A DNA stretch of 64,000 bases from BOG-908 sp965199235 (GTDB lineage: Bacteria > Pseudomonadota > Alphaproteobacteria > Acetobacterales > Acetobacteraceae). Shown here one piece after another: positions 39,261 to 48,414 of this stretch. Position numbers and translations under genes: made by a program. Each line of letters begins with the position of its first letter. Positions within the stretch are counted from its first letter, which is position 1. The notes under the pieces are model-generated. The model was not told the DNA's origin. It was given only the letters and a program-made list of their open reading frames with translations, and ran no database searches. The stretch spans positions 3,385,085 through 3,449,084 of the forward strand of contig CBDAQU010000002.1 in the NCBI GenBank assembly GCA_965199235.1, given 5' to 3'.

Positions 39261-40430
39261 GTGAGCGTCTTGTTGACCGGCGCCGCCATCCTGACCGACG
39301 GCGCCTGGCAGAGCGGGCGCGGCGTTCTGGTGCAGGACGGCGCGATCCTGGCGGTGATACCCGACACCGCGCCGGTCACAGCCGACATCGTCGCCCTGCC
39401 GCCGGAAACCCTTCTGGCGCCCGGGCTGATCGACATCCAGGTCAATGGCGGCGGCGGCGTGCTGTTCAACGATGCGCCCACGCCAGAGGCAGCCCGGGCG
39501 ATCGCCGCCGCCCATCGCAGCCTGGGCACGACGTCGATCCTGCCCACGCTGATCACCGACACCGAAGCCGCCATGCGTCAGGCGGCGCAGGCCGTTGAGG
39601 GGTCCTGCCCCGGCATACTCGGCGTGCATTTCGAGGGACCGTTTCTGAGTCCGGCGCGGCCTGGCGTGCACGCGCGGGCGCTGATCCGCGCGCCGCGGGA
39701 AACCGAGGTCATTCTGCTGGCAGAGCTGGCGCAGCGACTGGACGGCGTGGTGCTGCTGACGCTCGCGCCGGAGGTGGTGGACGATGCGGTCCTGCGCCGG
39801 CTGGCGGAAGCGGGCGTGATCCTGTCGGCCGGCCACAGCGAGGCAGACTACGAGCGCGTCGTGGGCGCAGTTGCCGCCGGCCTTCGCGGCTTCACCCACG
39901 TCTTCAACGCAATGCCCGGCCCGTCGGCCAGGGCGCCGGGTTTGGTCGCCGCGGCGCTGCTGGACCCTGCAACCTGGTGCGGCGTGATCGCCGACGGCGT
40001 GCATGTGCACCCTGCGATGCTGCGCCTGCTGCTCGCCGCCAAGCCGCCGGGCCGGGTCATGCTGGTGTCGGACGCGATGCCGCCGGTCGGCACGTCCTGC
40101 GCCCGATTCGAATTGCAGGGCCGTAGGATCCTGCGCGGCAACGGCCGGCTGACCACGGAGGACGGCACGCTGGCCGGCGCCGACATCTGCCTGGCCGACG
40201 CCGTCCGTGTGGCGGTCGCCACGCTCGGACTGGATGCCGCCCAGGCGCTGACCATGGCGAGCACGAGCCCTGCCACCTTCCTCGGCCTGCAGGACCGGGT
40301 CGGCCGGATCGCCGCCGGCTGCCGCGCGGATTTCGTCCTGCTGAGCCCTTCGCTCGACGTGCTCGGCACCTGGCTCGGGGGCCAGTTCCAGGGCGAGCCG
40401 GGCGTGCTGGCCAGGCGCGCTGCGGCGTGA
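39261..40430 (+). CDS. nagA: N-acetylglucosamine-6-phosphate deacetylase
   Basis: Amidohydrolase that removes acetate from GlcNAc-6-phosphate in amino-sugar recycling. The 389 residues show LLAPGLIDIQVNGGGGVLFND near residue 51, the metal-binding Glu in GVHFEGPFLSPARPGVH near residue 123, SAGHSEADYE near residue 193, GFTHVFNAM near residue 213, and SDAMPPVGT near residue 271. Start is a GTG. Its stop overlaps the start of the next gene (GTGA). No nagB or transporter is in view. Confidence 0.93.
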   Translation: MSVLLTGAAILTDGAWQSGRGVLVQDGAILAVIPDTAPVTADIVALPPETLLAPGLIDIQVNGGGGVLFNDAPTPEAARAIAAAHRSLGTTSILPTLITDTEAAMRQAAQAVEGSCPGILGVHFEGPFLSPARPGVHARALIRAPRETEVILLAELAQRLDGVVLLTLAPEVVDDAVLRRLAEAGVILSAGHSEADYERVVGAVAAGLRGFTHVFNAMPGPSARAPGLVAAALLDPATWCGVIADGVHVHPAMLRLLLAAKPPGRVMLVSDAMPPVGTSCARFELQGRRILRGNGRLTTEDGTLAGADICLADAVRVAVATLGLDAAQALTMASTSPATFLGLQDRVGRIAAGCRADFVLLSPSLDVLGTWLGGQFQGEPGVLARRAAA

Positions 40431-41419
40431 GCGAAGCTGAGACCGCGCGTTTCGCCGCGTATGTCGCGACGCTGGGGCGCGGCCCAGGCCGGTCGCGCGC
40501 GCTGACCAGGGAGGAGGCGGCTGACGCGATGGGCATGTTGCTGGCCGGGCAGGCGGACCGGCTCCAGGTGGGCGCGTTCCTGATGCTGCTGCGCTACCGA
40601 GGCGAGGATGCGGGCGAGATCACCGGCCTGGTCGAAGGCGCGCGGCCGGTCACCGACATCCCCGACGCCCAGGCCGACCTGGACTGGCCATCCTACGGCG
40701 CGGGGCGGACGCGGGGAGCGCCGTGGTTCCTGCTCTCCGCCCTGGCGCTGGCGTCGTCCGGCGTGCGCGTGCTCATGCACGGCACCAACGAGTTCACCGG
40801 CGGCACGACGGTGGAGCAGGCGCTGGCCCAGCTCGGCATCCCGCCGGCCGCCGACGCGGCCGAGGCGCGCCGGATGCTGCTGCGCGACCGCTTCGCCTAC
40901 GTGCCGGTCCGCACGCTCAGCCCTGCGCTGGCCGAGCTGCTGGGCTTGCGCCGGCTGCTGGGACTGCGCTCGCCGATCAACACGGTGGCGCGGCTGCTGA
41001 ACCCAGCCGGCGCGCCCGCCGGCGTGGATGGCGTGTTCCACCCGCCCTACATCGAAACCCACCTCTCGGTCGCCGAGCGCCTGGCCCGCCCAAGGCTGCT
41101 GGTGCTGAAGGGCGGCGGCGGCGAGGCGGAACGCAACCCGCGCAAGCCGGTCACCGTGCATCTCTGGTCGGCTGGCGCCGGCCGACAGGAGCTGGCGTTG
41201 CCCGCTTTCGACGTCGCCGACGACGTCGCGGAGCCGGACCTGGCGGCACTGTGGCGCGGCGATGCACGCAGCCCAGCCATCGAGGCGCGGGTGATCGCAA
41301 CCATCGCGCTCGGACTGATCGCGCTGGGGCAGGGCGGCGACCAGGACGCCCGACGCTGCTGGGAGAACCGGGCAAGATCCGCACCGCTCTCCAACACCCC
41401 CAAGCACATCCTTCCTTGA
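40427..41419 (+). CDS. TrpD2/YbiB-type glycosyltransferase family 3 protein
   Basis: A 330-residue protein with the anthranilate phosphoribosyltransferase fold: helical N-terminal domain (LTREEAADAMGMLLAGQADRLQVGAFLMLLR near residue 25), then GVRVLMHGTNEFTGGTTVEQALAQLGI near residue 118 and RSPINTVARLLNP near residue 185. The PRPP- and anthranilate-binding glycine motif of true TrpD is modified, as in TrpD2/YbiB proteins, which bind nucleic acid. It is coupled to nagA by a GTGA overlap. The biological role is unclear. Confidence 0.82.
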   Translation: MSEAETARFAAYVATLGRGPGRSRALTREEAADAMGMLLAGQADRLQVGAFLMLLRYRGEDAGEITGLVEGARPVTDIPDAQADLDWPSYGAGRTRGAPWFLLSALALASSGVRVLMHGTNEFTGGTTVEQALAQLGIPPAADAAEARRMLLRDRFAYVPVRTLSPALAELLGLRRLLGLRSPINTVARLLNPAGAPAGVDGVFHPPYIETHLSVAERLARPRLLVLKGGGGEAERNPRKPVTVHLWSAGAGRQELALPAFDVADDVAEPDLAALWRGDARSPAIEARVIATIALGLIALGQGGDQDARRCWENRARSAPLSNTPKHILP

Positions 41420-41490
41420 CCGCCCCCGGTTGCGACCATCCCACACGGCATGCTACCTGCGCGCCGCAGCCAATGCCGCCGAGCGCGCAT

Positions 41491-41564
41491 TGGGGGATAG
41501 TTTAGCGGTAGAACTTCCGACTCTGACTCGGAAAGCCTTGGTTCGAATCCAGGTCCCCCAGCCA
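41491..41564 (+). tRNA. tRNA-Gln (anticodon CTG)
   Basis: Complete cloverleaf with acceptor TGGGGGA (41491-41497) pairing TCCCCCA (41554-41560), anticodon stem TCCGA/TCGGA around loop CTCTGAC (anticodon CTG), T arm with GGTTCGAATCC, and encoded GCCA end. It is the likely integration site of the island that follows, since a tyrosine integrase starts 115 bp downstream. Confidence 0.97.
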
Positions 41565-41679
41565 CTCGCCCCGCAACCCCCTGATTTCACAAGCTGATCG
41601 GACGCCCTCACCGGCTGGGGCCGCCTTTGTGGTACCGAGGTGTACGCCAGGGGCCCCAAGCCACGCTGGGAGCGCGGCC

Positions 41680-43593
41680 TTGGGCACGTCCGTCGACCAC
41701 CTTTATCGCCGCCAATCCATTTACTGGTGGCAGCGCCGCATCCCCTTGGGCCTGAGGCTTGAAGGCCCGCATCGCATCGCCCGTTCCCTGCGCACAGGCG
41801 ACCCTATTGTGGCCCGTCGCCGCGCCCGCGCCTGCTCGGCGGCCTTCGATCATGTCATCATGCAATTCATGGCCGAATCGGTTCCCGCCCGTGCGGACCT
41901 CGTCCGCGTCCTCGACACCGTCTTCCGGCGCATCCTGGAAGACGGCGAGCGCACGCGCGCCGAGCGCGAGGCCGGGCCTCCACCCTGGACGCCGGAACCG
42001 CAGACCGACCCGCGCTACGAGGGGGTGGAGCCGGAGAAGTGGGACACCGTCTCCTATCCCCCTGAGCAATGGACCGAAGAGTGGCGCGATGCGGTGGTGA
42101 CGAACCGCCAGGCGGACGTCCGCCCGATGGTCACGGACGCGCTGGCGGCGAACGACCTGACGCTGACGGACGATACCCCCGAATGGCGACGCCTCTGCCG
42201 CATGGCTCTTATCGTCGCCGCCCGCGCGCATGAGATCAACGCACGGCGCGAATGGGGCGACTATCGCGACGGGTGGCCACAATCGGCCGGTGTGCCGCCC
42301 TCGGAGTTGCCAGGGAGCGCCGGCGGCAAGGCCACAGCAGCGCCAGCCCTTGCCCCGCCCGTGCAGCACGGGTCTTCCGACAGCCCGCCCGATGCAATGC
42401 CCATCAGCGAGAGCTTTGCCCTGTTCACGCCCACGCAGACGAACTGGAGTGCAGGCTACCGCCGACAGGCTGACCAAGCCTTGCAGCTTTTCATCTCGCT
42501 GATGGGCGACTTGCCGGTGAACCGGATCACCGGCGATGTTGCCGAGACCTTTCGTAATCGACTCAAGGCCCTGCCGGCGAAGCATGGCAAGAGCATCTAC
42601 GCGGGCATGTCGCCGTCGCAAGCGACGATCAGCGCCGAGCGGCTGCGGGAGGCCATGACAGCTCCCGGCAACGTGATTCAATTTGGCAAGCAGTCCCTTC
42701 CGCGCGCTCAGGCAGACATGTTGTCAAAACATCTGACGATGAAGACGGTGAACAAGCACCTCACGATGTTCACGTCGTGGGCCAAATGGATGGAGGAGAG
42801 CGAGACGCGCAGCGCTCTCCTCCATCGCGGCAAGTCACCGTTCGCCGGGAAGCGTTTCAGCAAGAAGGAAGCGAAGAAGGAGCAGCGGCTGGCTGGTCGT
42901 GGCCGGACGGCATTTCCGCGGGAGTCGCTCGTCACGATGTTCGGCGCCCAGCTCTTCCTCGATCCTCCGGTCATGTCGCCCAGCAATGACGCGGACGTGC
43001 AAGTCGAGCAGGCCAAGTTCTGGTCGATCCCGATCGGGCTGTATACCGGCATGCGGCTCGGTGAGATTTCGATGATATATCCGAGCGACTTTCGTGTGGA
43101 GGACGGGATCGCTTACATCCATCTGGTCAGCGATGATTTTCGATCCTTCAAGTCTGAAGCGGGAGATCGGGCAATCCCGCTTCATCCGGATCTTATCCGG
43201 TTGGGACTACCCGATTTTGCGAAGCGCATGGCGCAAGTACGGTCCAGGCTCGTGTTCCCTGGTATGAAGTACAAGAAGGGCGTCACGCAGCGAGGTGCAA
43301 ACATATCGAAGTGGTTTGGTCGTTGGCGGAATGAACTGGGCATTACCAGCCCACGGACGCCGTTTCATGCATTTCGCAATTCGTTCGAAACTGCCTTGAA
43401 GAATAAGTTCGTGGGCAGGGATACACTCATCGACCAGATCGTCGGGCACGAGCCGGAGTCAGTCGGTGCTAAACACTATTCCGATGCGCTGCTTATTCCC
43501 ACGAAGGCTGAAGCCATCAACAAGATCGACTACGAGATCGACCTCTCCCTCATTATCGCCGCACTGAACGGCCGGCGTCTTGCCGCCGAATAG
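41680..43593 (+). CDS. int: Tyrosine site-specific integrase of a genomic island
   Basis: A 637-residue integrase from a TTG start at 41680 (GGGAG 8 bases before); a GTG at 41629 is an alternative. The N-terminal HLYRRQSIYWWQRRIPLGLR is the DUF6538-type DNA-binding opening common in tRNA-targeting proteobacterial integrases. The catalytic domain shows GLYTGMRLGEIS (Arg near residue 455), FRSFKSEAGDRAIPLH (Lys), HAFRNSFE (HxxR), GHEPESVGAKHYSDAL (His and Tyr). Its place and direction beside tRNA-Gln point to insertion at the tRNA 3' end. Confidence 0.92.
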   Translation: MGTSVDHLYRRQSIYWWQRRIPLGLRLEGPHRIARSLRTGDPIVARRRARACSAAFDHVIMQFMAESVPARADLVRVLDTVFRRILEDGERTRAEREAGPPPWTPEPQTDPRYEGVEPEKWDTVSYPPEQWTEEWRDAVVTNRQADVRPMVTDALAANDLTLTDDTPEWRRLCRMALIVAARAHEINARREWGDYRDGWPQSAGVPPSELPGSAGGKATAAPALAPPVQHGSSDSPPDAMPISESFALFTPTQTNWSAGYRRQADQALQLFISLMGDLPVNRITGDVAETFRNRLKALPAKHGKSIYAGMSPSQATISAERLREAMTAPGNVIQFGKQSLPRAQADMLSKHLTMKTVNKHLTMFTSWAKWMEESETRSALLHRGKSPFAGKRFSKKEAKKEQRLAGRGRTAFPRESLVTMFGAQLFLDPPVMSPSNDADVQVEQAKFWSIPIGLYTGMRLGEISMIYPSDFRVEDGIAYIHLVSDDFRSFKSEAGDRAIPLHPDLIRLGLPDFAKRMAQVRSRLVFPGMKYKKGVTQRGANISKWFGRWRNELGITSPRTPFHAFRNSFETALKNKFVGRDTLIDQIVGHEPESVGAKHYSDALLIPTKAEAINKIDYEIDLSLIIAALNGRRLAAE

Positions 43594-43638
43594 ACGCGTT
43601 GCCTATATCGCCGCACCCTTGATGGTCGGTTCAGTGCA

Positions 43639-45609
43639 TCACAGTCTCGGATCGACAGGCTCACTTTCGAGCGCGATTACGCCGAATACGCATTCGTGCA
43701 CGCGTCGCAGCGGCTCACCTTCGACGAACCTGTGCAGCGCCTCGAGCCCAAGGGCGAACTCCCGCAGGGCGAGGCCGCGCTTGCCGCTGAGGCCGCGGTC
43801 GCGAAGGCGCTCCAGGCTGCTGGGCAGGGTGTATTCCGCGCCGTAGATCATCCGGAGGTATTCGCGCCCGCGCACCTTCAAGGCAGGCTGAACCAGGCCT
43901 TTTGCACCGCGCGTGATGTAGGCTGAAGGCTTGATCACCACACCCTCGCCACCGGCTTCCGTCAGTTCATCCCACCATTGGGCAGCACTGCGGACAGCTT
44001 CCTCATCAGTGAGCTCGACCTCCCGCCACTGAGTCGCCAGCAGCACGCTGGGATCAGCCGCGCAGATATTGGCAAGCGTGCGCATGTGCCAGGCGTGATC
44101 ACGGTCGTCGTGGACTACGCCTTCGGTTGCGAGCAGGTGGAACGGTGCCAGCTTCAGGTCGTCCAGGGTGCTGACATCCCACGTGTAGCGACGCCAGACC
44201 GTATCGTAGCGGAGTGCCGCCTCGTGCCGATGTGCGAACCGGTCCTGAAGGCCGCCGATGTCCACACCGCGTGCGCGGGCAGCTTCCAGCAGGTCGATGG
44301 CGGCGGCGAGACCACCAATCGCGGCCGTGCCGACGGGCGCGTACTGCTCCTCGATCAGCGCACGTGCCTTGGCGGACCACGGCATCAGCTCGGCATCCAG
44401 GCACGCCCAGTCGGTCGCGAACTGCGCCCAGAAGCCGGTTGCCGTCATGGCGTCCGCCAATCTGCCCAGGAGTGCCTGTTCCGCGGTCGTGTCGGCGAAG
44501 AAGGCGCGACCAGTTCTGGTGTAGATGGCACCGCGAGCGCCGCCGATGCCGAACTTTGCCAGCGCTGCTTCGGCATCACGGCACACGATCACCACGGCGC
44601 GCGAGCCCATGTGCTTTTCCTCCACGACCACGTGGGTCACGCCCGCACGCCGGAAGTGCGCCATCGCCTCGTCAGGATGTTCAAGCAGGCCGTCTTTGGT
44701 GCTGGTCTCGGACGGCGACATCGTTGGCGGCAGATAGATCAGCCAGCGCGGATCGATGCAGAACCGGCTGATCACCTCCAGGCCAGCGGCCGCGTTCTCC
44801 TCCCGAATGGTGATGGACGGCATCAGTGTTGTGGTGATGAAGCGCTTGCCGGAGACATCCTCGATATCAAGCAGGTCATGCGCATCGGTGGCTTCAATCT
44901 TCGCAACGAGAGGTCGGACCGAAGCGACGTATTCCCGGTGCGCCGCGACGGACACGATGTCGCGTTCGGGATAGCGCAACGCAGTCAGCGCGCCGCCATA
45001 GACACAGCCGGTGTCGATGCAGAGCGTCCTATTCAGCCATTCGGGCGTTGACACCGGCGTGTGGCCATACACCACATTGGCCTTGCCACGATAGTCGCGG
45101 GCCCATTCGTATCGCACGGGCAAGCCGAATTCGTCGGTCTCCCCGGTGGTCTCGCCGTACAGGGCGAACCCACGCACGGCGCCTGATCCGCGGCCGTGCA
45201 TGTTTTCCGGCAATCCGGCATGGGCGACCACGAGTTTTCCGCTGTCCAGCCAGTAATGGCTGCGCAGTCCATCGAGGAAGATGCGCGCCTCGGCGACGAA
45301 CGATCCGCGGTGATCGCCGAGTGCATCGAGTTGGGCGAGCGTTTCCGGCAGGCCGTGCGTCATCTGCACGTCGCGGCCGGACAGTTTGCGCAGCAGCTTG
45401 TTGTCGTGGTTGCCCTGGACGCACAGCGCCGTGCCGGCTGCAACCATGTCCATCACGAGGCGCAGCACGCCGGGGCTGTCCGGGCCACGATCGACCAGGT
45501 CGCCCACGAAGATGGCACGGCGGCCGTCCCGATGCCGCCAAGCGGTGTCGTCGGCCGCATAGCCCAGGCGTGCCAGCAGCTCGCTCAACTCGGCCAGGCA
45601 ACCATGCAC
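43639..45609 (-). CDS. Pnkp-like RNA repair protein lacking the kinase domain
   Basis: Bacterial Pnkp is a kinase-phosphatase-ligase that repairs cut RNA with Hen1. Here the phosphatase domain (GDLVDRGPDSPGVLRL, QGNHDNKLLRKLSGRD, VAHAGLPE, VVYGHTPVSTPEW) and the C-terminal adenylyltransferase domain (EEKHMGSRAV, GEGVVIKPSAY, QPALKVRGREYLRMIYG) look intact. The 5' kinase domain with its GxGKS loop is absent. The first usable start (GTG 45609) falls inside the metal motif GDVHG, so its Asp would be lost; the frame stays open to 45870 and encodes RRGDAGPFDIIGDVHG but has no ATG, GTG or TTG. No Hen1 gene is present. Likely a 5'-truncated gene. Confidence 0.75.
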   Translation of the reverse strand: MHGCLAELSELLARLGYAADDTAWRHRDGRRAIFVGDLVDRGPDSPGVLRLVMDMVAAGTALCVQGNHDNKLLRKLSGRDVQMTHGLPETLAQLDALGDHRGSFVAEARIFLDGLRSHYWLDSGKLVVAHAGLPENMHGRGSGAVRGFALYGETTGETDEFGLPVRYEWARDYRGKANVVYGHTPVSTPEWLNRTLCIDTGCVYGGALTALRYPERDIVSVAAHREYVASVRPLVAKIEATDAHDLLDIEDVSGKRFITTTLMPSITIREENAAAGLEVISRFCIDPRWLIYLPPTMSPSETSTKDGLLEHPDEAMAHFRRAGVTHVVVEEKHMGSRAVVIVCRDAEAALAKFGIGGARGAIYTRTGRAFFADTTAEQALLGRLADAMTATGFWAQFATDWACLDAELMPWSAKARALIEEQYAPVGTAAIGGLAAAIDLLEAARARGVDIGGLQDRFAHRHEAALRYDTVWRRYTWDVSTLDDLKLAPFHLLATEGVVHDDRDHAWHMRTLANICAADPSVLLATQWREVELTDEEAVRSAAQWWDELTEAGGEGVVIKPSAYITRGAKGLVQPALKVRGREYLRMIYGAEYTLPSSLERLRDRGLSGKRGLALREFALGLEALHRFVEGEPLRRVHECVFGVIALESEPVDPRL

Positions 45610-45861
45610 GTCGCCGATGATGTCGAACGGGCCGGCATCACCGCGACGATCGAGCGGCTGGTAGGCGTTCCGCCGATCGCCGCGCGCAAGAACGCGTCCG
45701 TCGTCATTCTTCAGCGTGACGAGGCGTTGCAGGCCATGAAGCCAATCGAGCCGCCCGCAATGACATCGGAGGCGTTCTGCGCTCGCCTCCGATCGCTTCT
45801 CGGCTCGTTGCGGACGCTGCAGGCGTCGCTTGAGCGCCGTGCGGCGTAGGCCCGGTCTGCA

Positions 45862-46215
45862 ATGCCGGAATCATCCCGCCCGAAGCAGCAACGGGCTGCT
45901 GCAAACGCGCGCTACAACCATCGCATCACGACGGCGGGCTTGGTCAAGCTCAATGTCCTGGTGCCCTTGGTCAACCTTGAGGAACTCGACCGGCTGCTGG
46001 TCATCTGGCGGCAGGCGGCCAAGAAGACGCTTGAGTCGGACCTACCGACGGCGGACCAGATCCTCCTGGTTCACGCGACCTGTCGCGCACTGCGCATAAG
46101 GCTTCCGGTGTTGGCTTTTGCCACACGGCTGGCGGCCGATGAATGGCTTCGCGAGAAGACGCCGCTGCTTGGGGAGCGGGAAGCCGTGCTGCCAAGGCGG
46201 CGGCCGGTTGAATGA
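45862..46215 (+). CDS. Hypothetical protein
   Basis: A 117-residue protein of unknown function. The N-terminus is basic (MPESSRPKQQRAAANARYN) and the rest is predicted helical (LDRLLVIWRQAAKKTLESDL, ILLVHATCRALRIRLPVLAF). It shows ordinary island codon use and no known domain. It lies between the truncated Pnkp-like gene, on the other strand, and the IcmO-like fragment, which follows on the same strand after 78 bp. Confidence 0.5.
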   Translation: MPESSRPKQQRAAANARYNHRITTAGLVKLNVLVPLVNLEELDRLLVIWRQAAKKTLESDLPTADQILLVHATCRALRIRLPVLAFATRLAADEWLREKTPLLGEREAVLPRRRPVE

Positions 46216-46293
46216 CCCTCAGCTCGCAGAACGGAATGTGCTGGCCAGACACCGGCGCCTAAACGGCAGACCCTTCAACCTGGAGAATTGACG

Positions 46294-46758
46294 ATGCCCC
46301 ATCCTTTCGCCGTCGGCGATGCCGCTGCTATCGAGAAGCTGTTTGCCGACCAGATACGGGCTCTGTCACCGCGCTTCAACAGCCCGGTTTGGCGTGGCCG
46401 CGCCGTCGCTCTGGTTGGGTGCGTCTTACCCACTCTTGTATGGCTGCGCGACCACAACGGCGTCAGACTCGACTTCGAGGTTGCGCGGTTTGCGACTGAC
46501 TTGCGCTGGATCACGAAGGCGGCGCTTGAAGGCATTGTGCTGCTCCGTGACCCCGCTTCCGGCGACGTCACTGAAATGGACGTCAGGAGCGAACTCCCCG
46601 AACACGTCGTCTCACCCCTGCGACGCTACCTCTCCGAAATACCCGGCTACGACGTCGCCATTCCCCTGGTTCAGCAAGCGAGGCAAGCGCTGGAGCAGCA
46701 CAGCTTCGTGTCGCTGTCCTGCCTGCCCGGCTTCGACCAGCACCACGCTGAGGCATAG
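46294..46758 (+). CDS. Small protein resembling an internal part of IcmO/TraD coupling proteins
   Basis: A 154-residue protein from ATG 46294 (GGAG 8 bases before). The order of segments NSPVWRGRAVALVGCVLPTL, WLRDHNGVRLDFEVARFATD, ELPEHVVSPLRRYLSEIPGY and ARQALEQHSF recalls the stretch of type IV secretion coupling ATPases (DotL/IcmO-like) between Walker B and the C-terminus. No Walker motif is present, so it is either a fragment of a lost transfer system or a separate small protein. The resemblance is from memory of the family and is weak. Confidence 0.4.
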   Translation: MPHPFAVGDAAAIEKLFADQIRALSPRFNSPVWRGRAVALVGCVLPTLVWLRDHNGVRLDFEVARFATDLRWITKAALEGIVLLRDPASGDVTEMDVRSELPEHVVSPLRRYLSEIPGYDVAIPLVQQARQALEQHSFVSLSCLPGFDQHHAEA

Positions 46759-46838
46759 TCATGGCCGTCGCCCGCCGGACGCCAAGAGCGGCTGTCGGTC
46801 GAGATCTCTTCTCTCGTCGCGTTCGAAGGACCCCTGCC

Positions 46839-47177
46839 ATGACGGCTCGCCTTAGTTTGCTGGTTTTCGTTCTTGCCCCGACGATCGCACTGAGCCAGGC
46901 CGCCTGGGCGCAACCAATTCCTCTCACCCCGGCGCCAATCGTGGCCACCCCCATTCCGCCACCAATTCCCGTCGTCACGGCACCGGCGGATATGCTCCCA
47001 CCTCCTGTGACCGAGGCGCTGCTTCCCGGGCACTGGCAGCTGGAGGGGGCGCGCTACGTGTGGGTGCCACCCGAAACCCGCCTTCGGCCTGTTCAACTCC
47101 GCCCGCTTTTGCTGGGGGAGAACGTGTGGAAGGACGGAAAGTGGGTGTACGTGCCCACCCACTATGCGGGTCAGTAG
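46839..47177 (+). CDS. Exported Pro-rich protein with WxxGxW-like repeat
   Basis: A 112-residue protein with a signal peptide ending near AAWAQ, a proline-rich linker, and the segment LPGHWQLEGARYVWVPPETR followed by WKDGKWVYVPTHY. This is the aromatic/glycine pattern of YXWGXW repeat proteins, usually found in the cell envelope. ATG 46839 follows AAGGA. Function is unknown. Confidence 0.6.
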   Translation: MTARLSLLVFVLAPTIALSQAAWAQPIPLTPAPIVATPIPPPIPVVTAPADMLPPPVTEALLPGHWQLEGARYVWVPPETRLRPVQLRPLLLGENVWKDGKWVYVPTHYAGQ

Positions 47178-47179
47178 CT

Positions 47180-47833
47180 ATGGGGATCGAGGATAGGGAT
47201 TGTCTTGTCTTCGACGAACGCCTCGGTTTATCCGAGGACGTGAAGTCCGACCTCACGGGCATGGTCTTTGGACCCGTCCCACACGTGCTGGTCACGTCCA
47301 GCTATCATGTGCCACTTACCATCGACTCGACCGATGATGGCGAGGTCTTCGTCCGAGCCGCTACCGGCGCCGAGGTCGTCGACGCACTGGCTGCTGATGA
47401 CACTGAAGCCGAGAAGAACTTCTGGCCGAGCGACCCGCCTACCCTGCTAGAGAGCGTCGTCCGATGGCAGCACCACCCCGGTGAGCCGCCGATCGAGGAG
47501 CAAGCCGTTCTCGTTTGGGAAGCCGAAGTGCTGTTCAAGGATGGTCACGGCCAGGGCGGTGCCTTCTTCGCCCAAGAGACGGCCGCTGCGGCAGAGGCCT
47601 TCTCGTCTGCTCTCGCTCAACCGGCCGGGGACGTGTTCGAATGCCAGATCGTCCCCTATGCGTGCGCGCGCCGACTCGCGCCGTCACTGCTCCGAGAGGG
47701 CGACAACGAGGCCCGCCGTCTCACGCGATACGCTATATCGCCACTGCAACCTCACGGACCGCCAAGAACGATCCCTCTGCCGCCAGGGGCCGAACATCAA
47801 AGCCCTTCGCGACCTGGGCCTCGCTCGTGGTAG
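47180..47833 (+). CDS. Hypothetical protein
   Basis: A 217-residue acidic protein from the ATG at 47180, 2 bp after the previous stop. Residues 1-150 look like an ordered soluble domain (LTIDSTDDGEVFVRAATGAEVVD is split by charged turns); the C-terminal 60 residues are Pro/Arg-rich and may be out-of-frame decay. No family is recognised. It is the last intact gene before the IS-damaged stretch. Confidence 0.45.
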   Translation: MGIEDRDCLVFDERLGLSEDVKSDLTGMVFGPVPHVLVTSSYHVPLTIDSTDDGEVFVRAATGAEVVDALAADDTEAEKNFWPSDPPTLLESVVRWQHHPGEPPIEEQAVLVWEAEVLFKDGHGQGGAFFAQETAAAAEAFSSALAQPAGDVFECQIVPYACARRLAPSLLREGDNEARRLTRYAISPLQPHGPPRTIPLPPGAEHQSPSRPGPRSW

Positions 47834-47886
47834 TCTCTAGCTCGTCTCCACGATCAAGCCACCCGCCGAGCGGGAGCATAGGGTGA

Positions 47887-48414
47887 TGGACCTGGTTTCA
47901 ACGCATCCGATTGCAGACGAGCTTTTTGCCCTGGGGACGTTCGAGCCGGCACGGGCCAAGCCACCATCTCCGATGGCGCGCAGCAGCGCCCGCAACTCGT
48001 GTTCGACGGACGGATCCCGCAAGGGCTGAGCGACTTTGGCTCGGGCCGCCTTGCCGAAATGGACCGGCATGGGATCGACATGCAGGTCCTATCCTTCAGC
48101 AACTCGCCGCAACTGGCGCCAATCGAAGAGGCTGCCCGGCTTGCGCGCGCGGCTAACGACCGGCTTGCGCAGGCCGTGCGTGCGCATCCCTCCCGTTTCG
48201 CGGGCTTTGCGACCCTGCCTTGGCAGGACGCCAAGGCGGCCGCGGCGGAGGCCGAGCGGGCGGTCCGAGACCTCGGCTTGGGCGTCATGCTCATCGGCCG
48301 TCCCGGAAGGGACTTTCTGGACAACCGGCGCTATGAGCCCGTCCTGGCGAAGCTAAACGAGCTGCGTGCGGCGCTCTATGTGCACCCCGGAGCGCCGCTG
48401 CCGCAGGTCCGCGA
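47887..48414 (+). pseudogene. Amidohydrolase family gene, frameshifted and cut by an IS6-type element
   Basis: The 5' piece (starting MDLVSTHPIADELFALG) and the main piece are in different frames; the shift is near 47955. The main piece, from about 47999, is clear amidohydrolase 2: RLAEMDRHGIDMQVLSFSN, then ARAANDRLAQAVRAHPSRFA, GFATLPWQDAKAAAAEAERA and LYVHPGAPLPQVREW. The reading then runs into the transposase region, losing the C-terminal half with its metal ligands. Non-functional. Confidence 0.7.

Noticed and set aside
41047..41565. Minus-strand frame containing GFEPRLSESESEVLPLNYPP
   Set aside because: This well-known false protein is the antisense translation of the tRNA-Gln gene; the rest is antisense to the trpD-like gene.
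41453..41659. Minus-strand frame containing GTWIRTKAFRVRVGSSTAKL
   Set aside because: Also an antisense translation of the tRNA.
45607..45849. Plus-strand 81-codon frame (MHVADDVERAGITATIERL at the start)
   Set aside because: It overlaps the start of the Pnkp-like gene and is antisense to the in-frame remnant RRGDAGPFDIIGDVHG. It has no recognised family, though a very short real gene near its end cannot be excluded.
45610..47200. A hen1 gene or a detached Pnkp kinase domain upstream of the Pnkp-like gene
   Set aside because: No P-loop (GxxGSGKS) or methyltransferase motif is present in any frame of this stretch.
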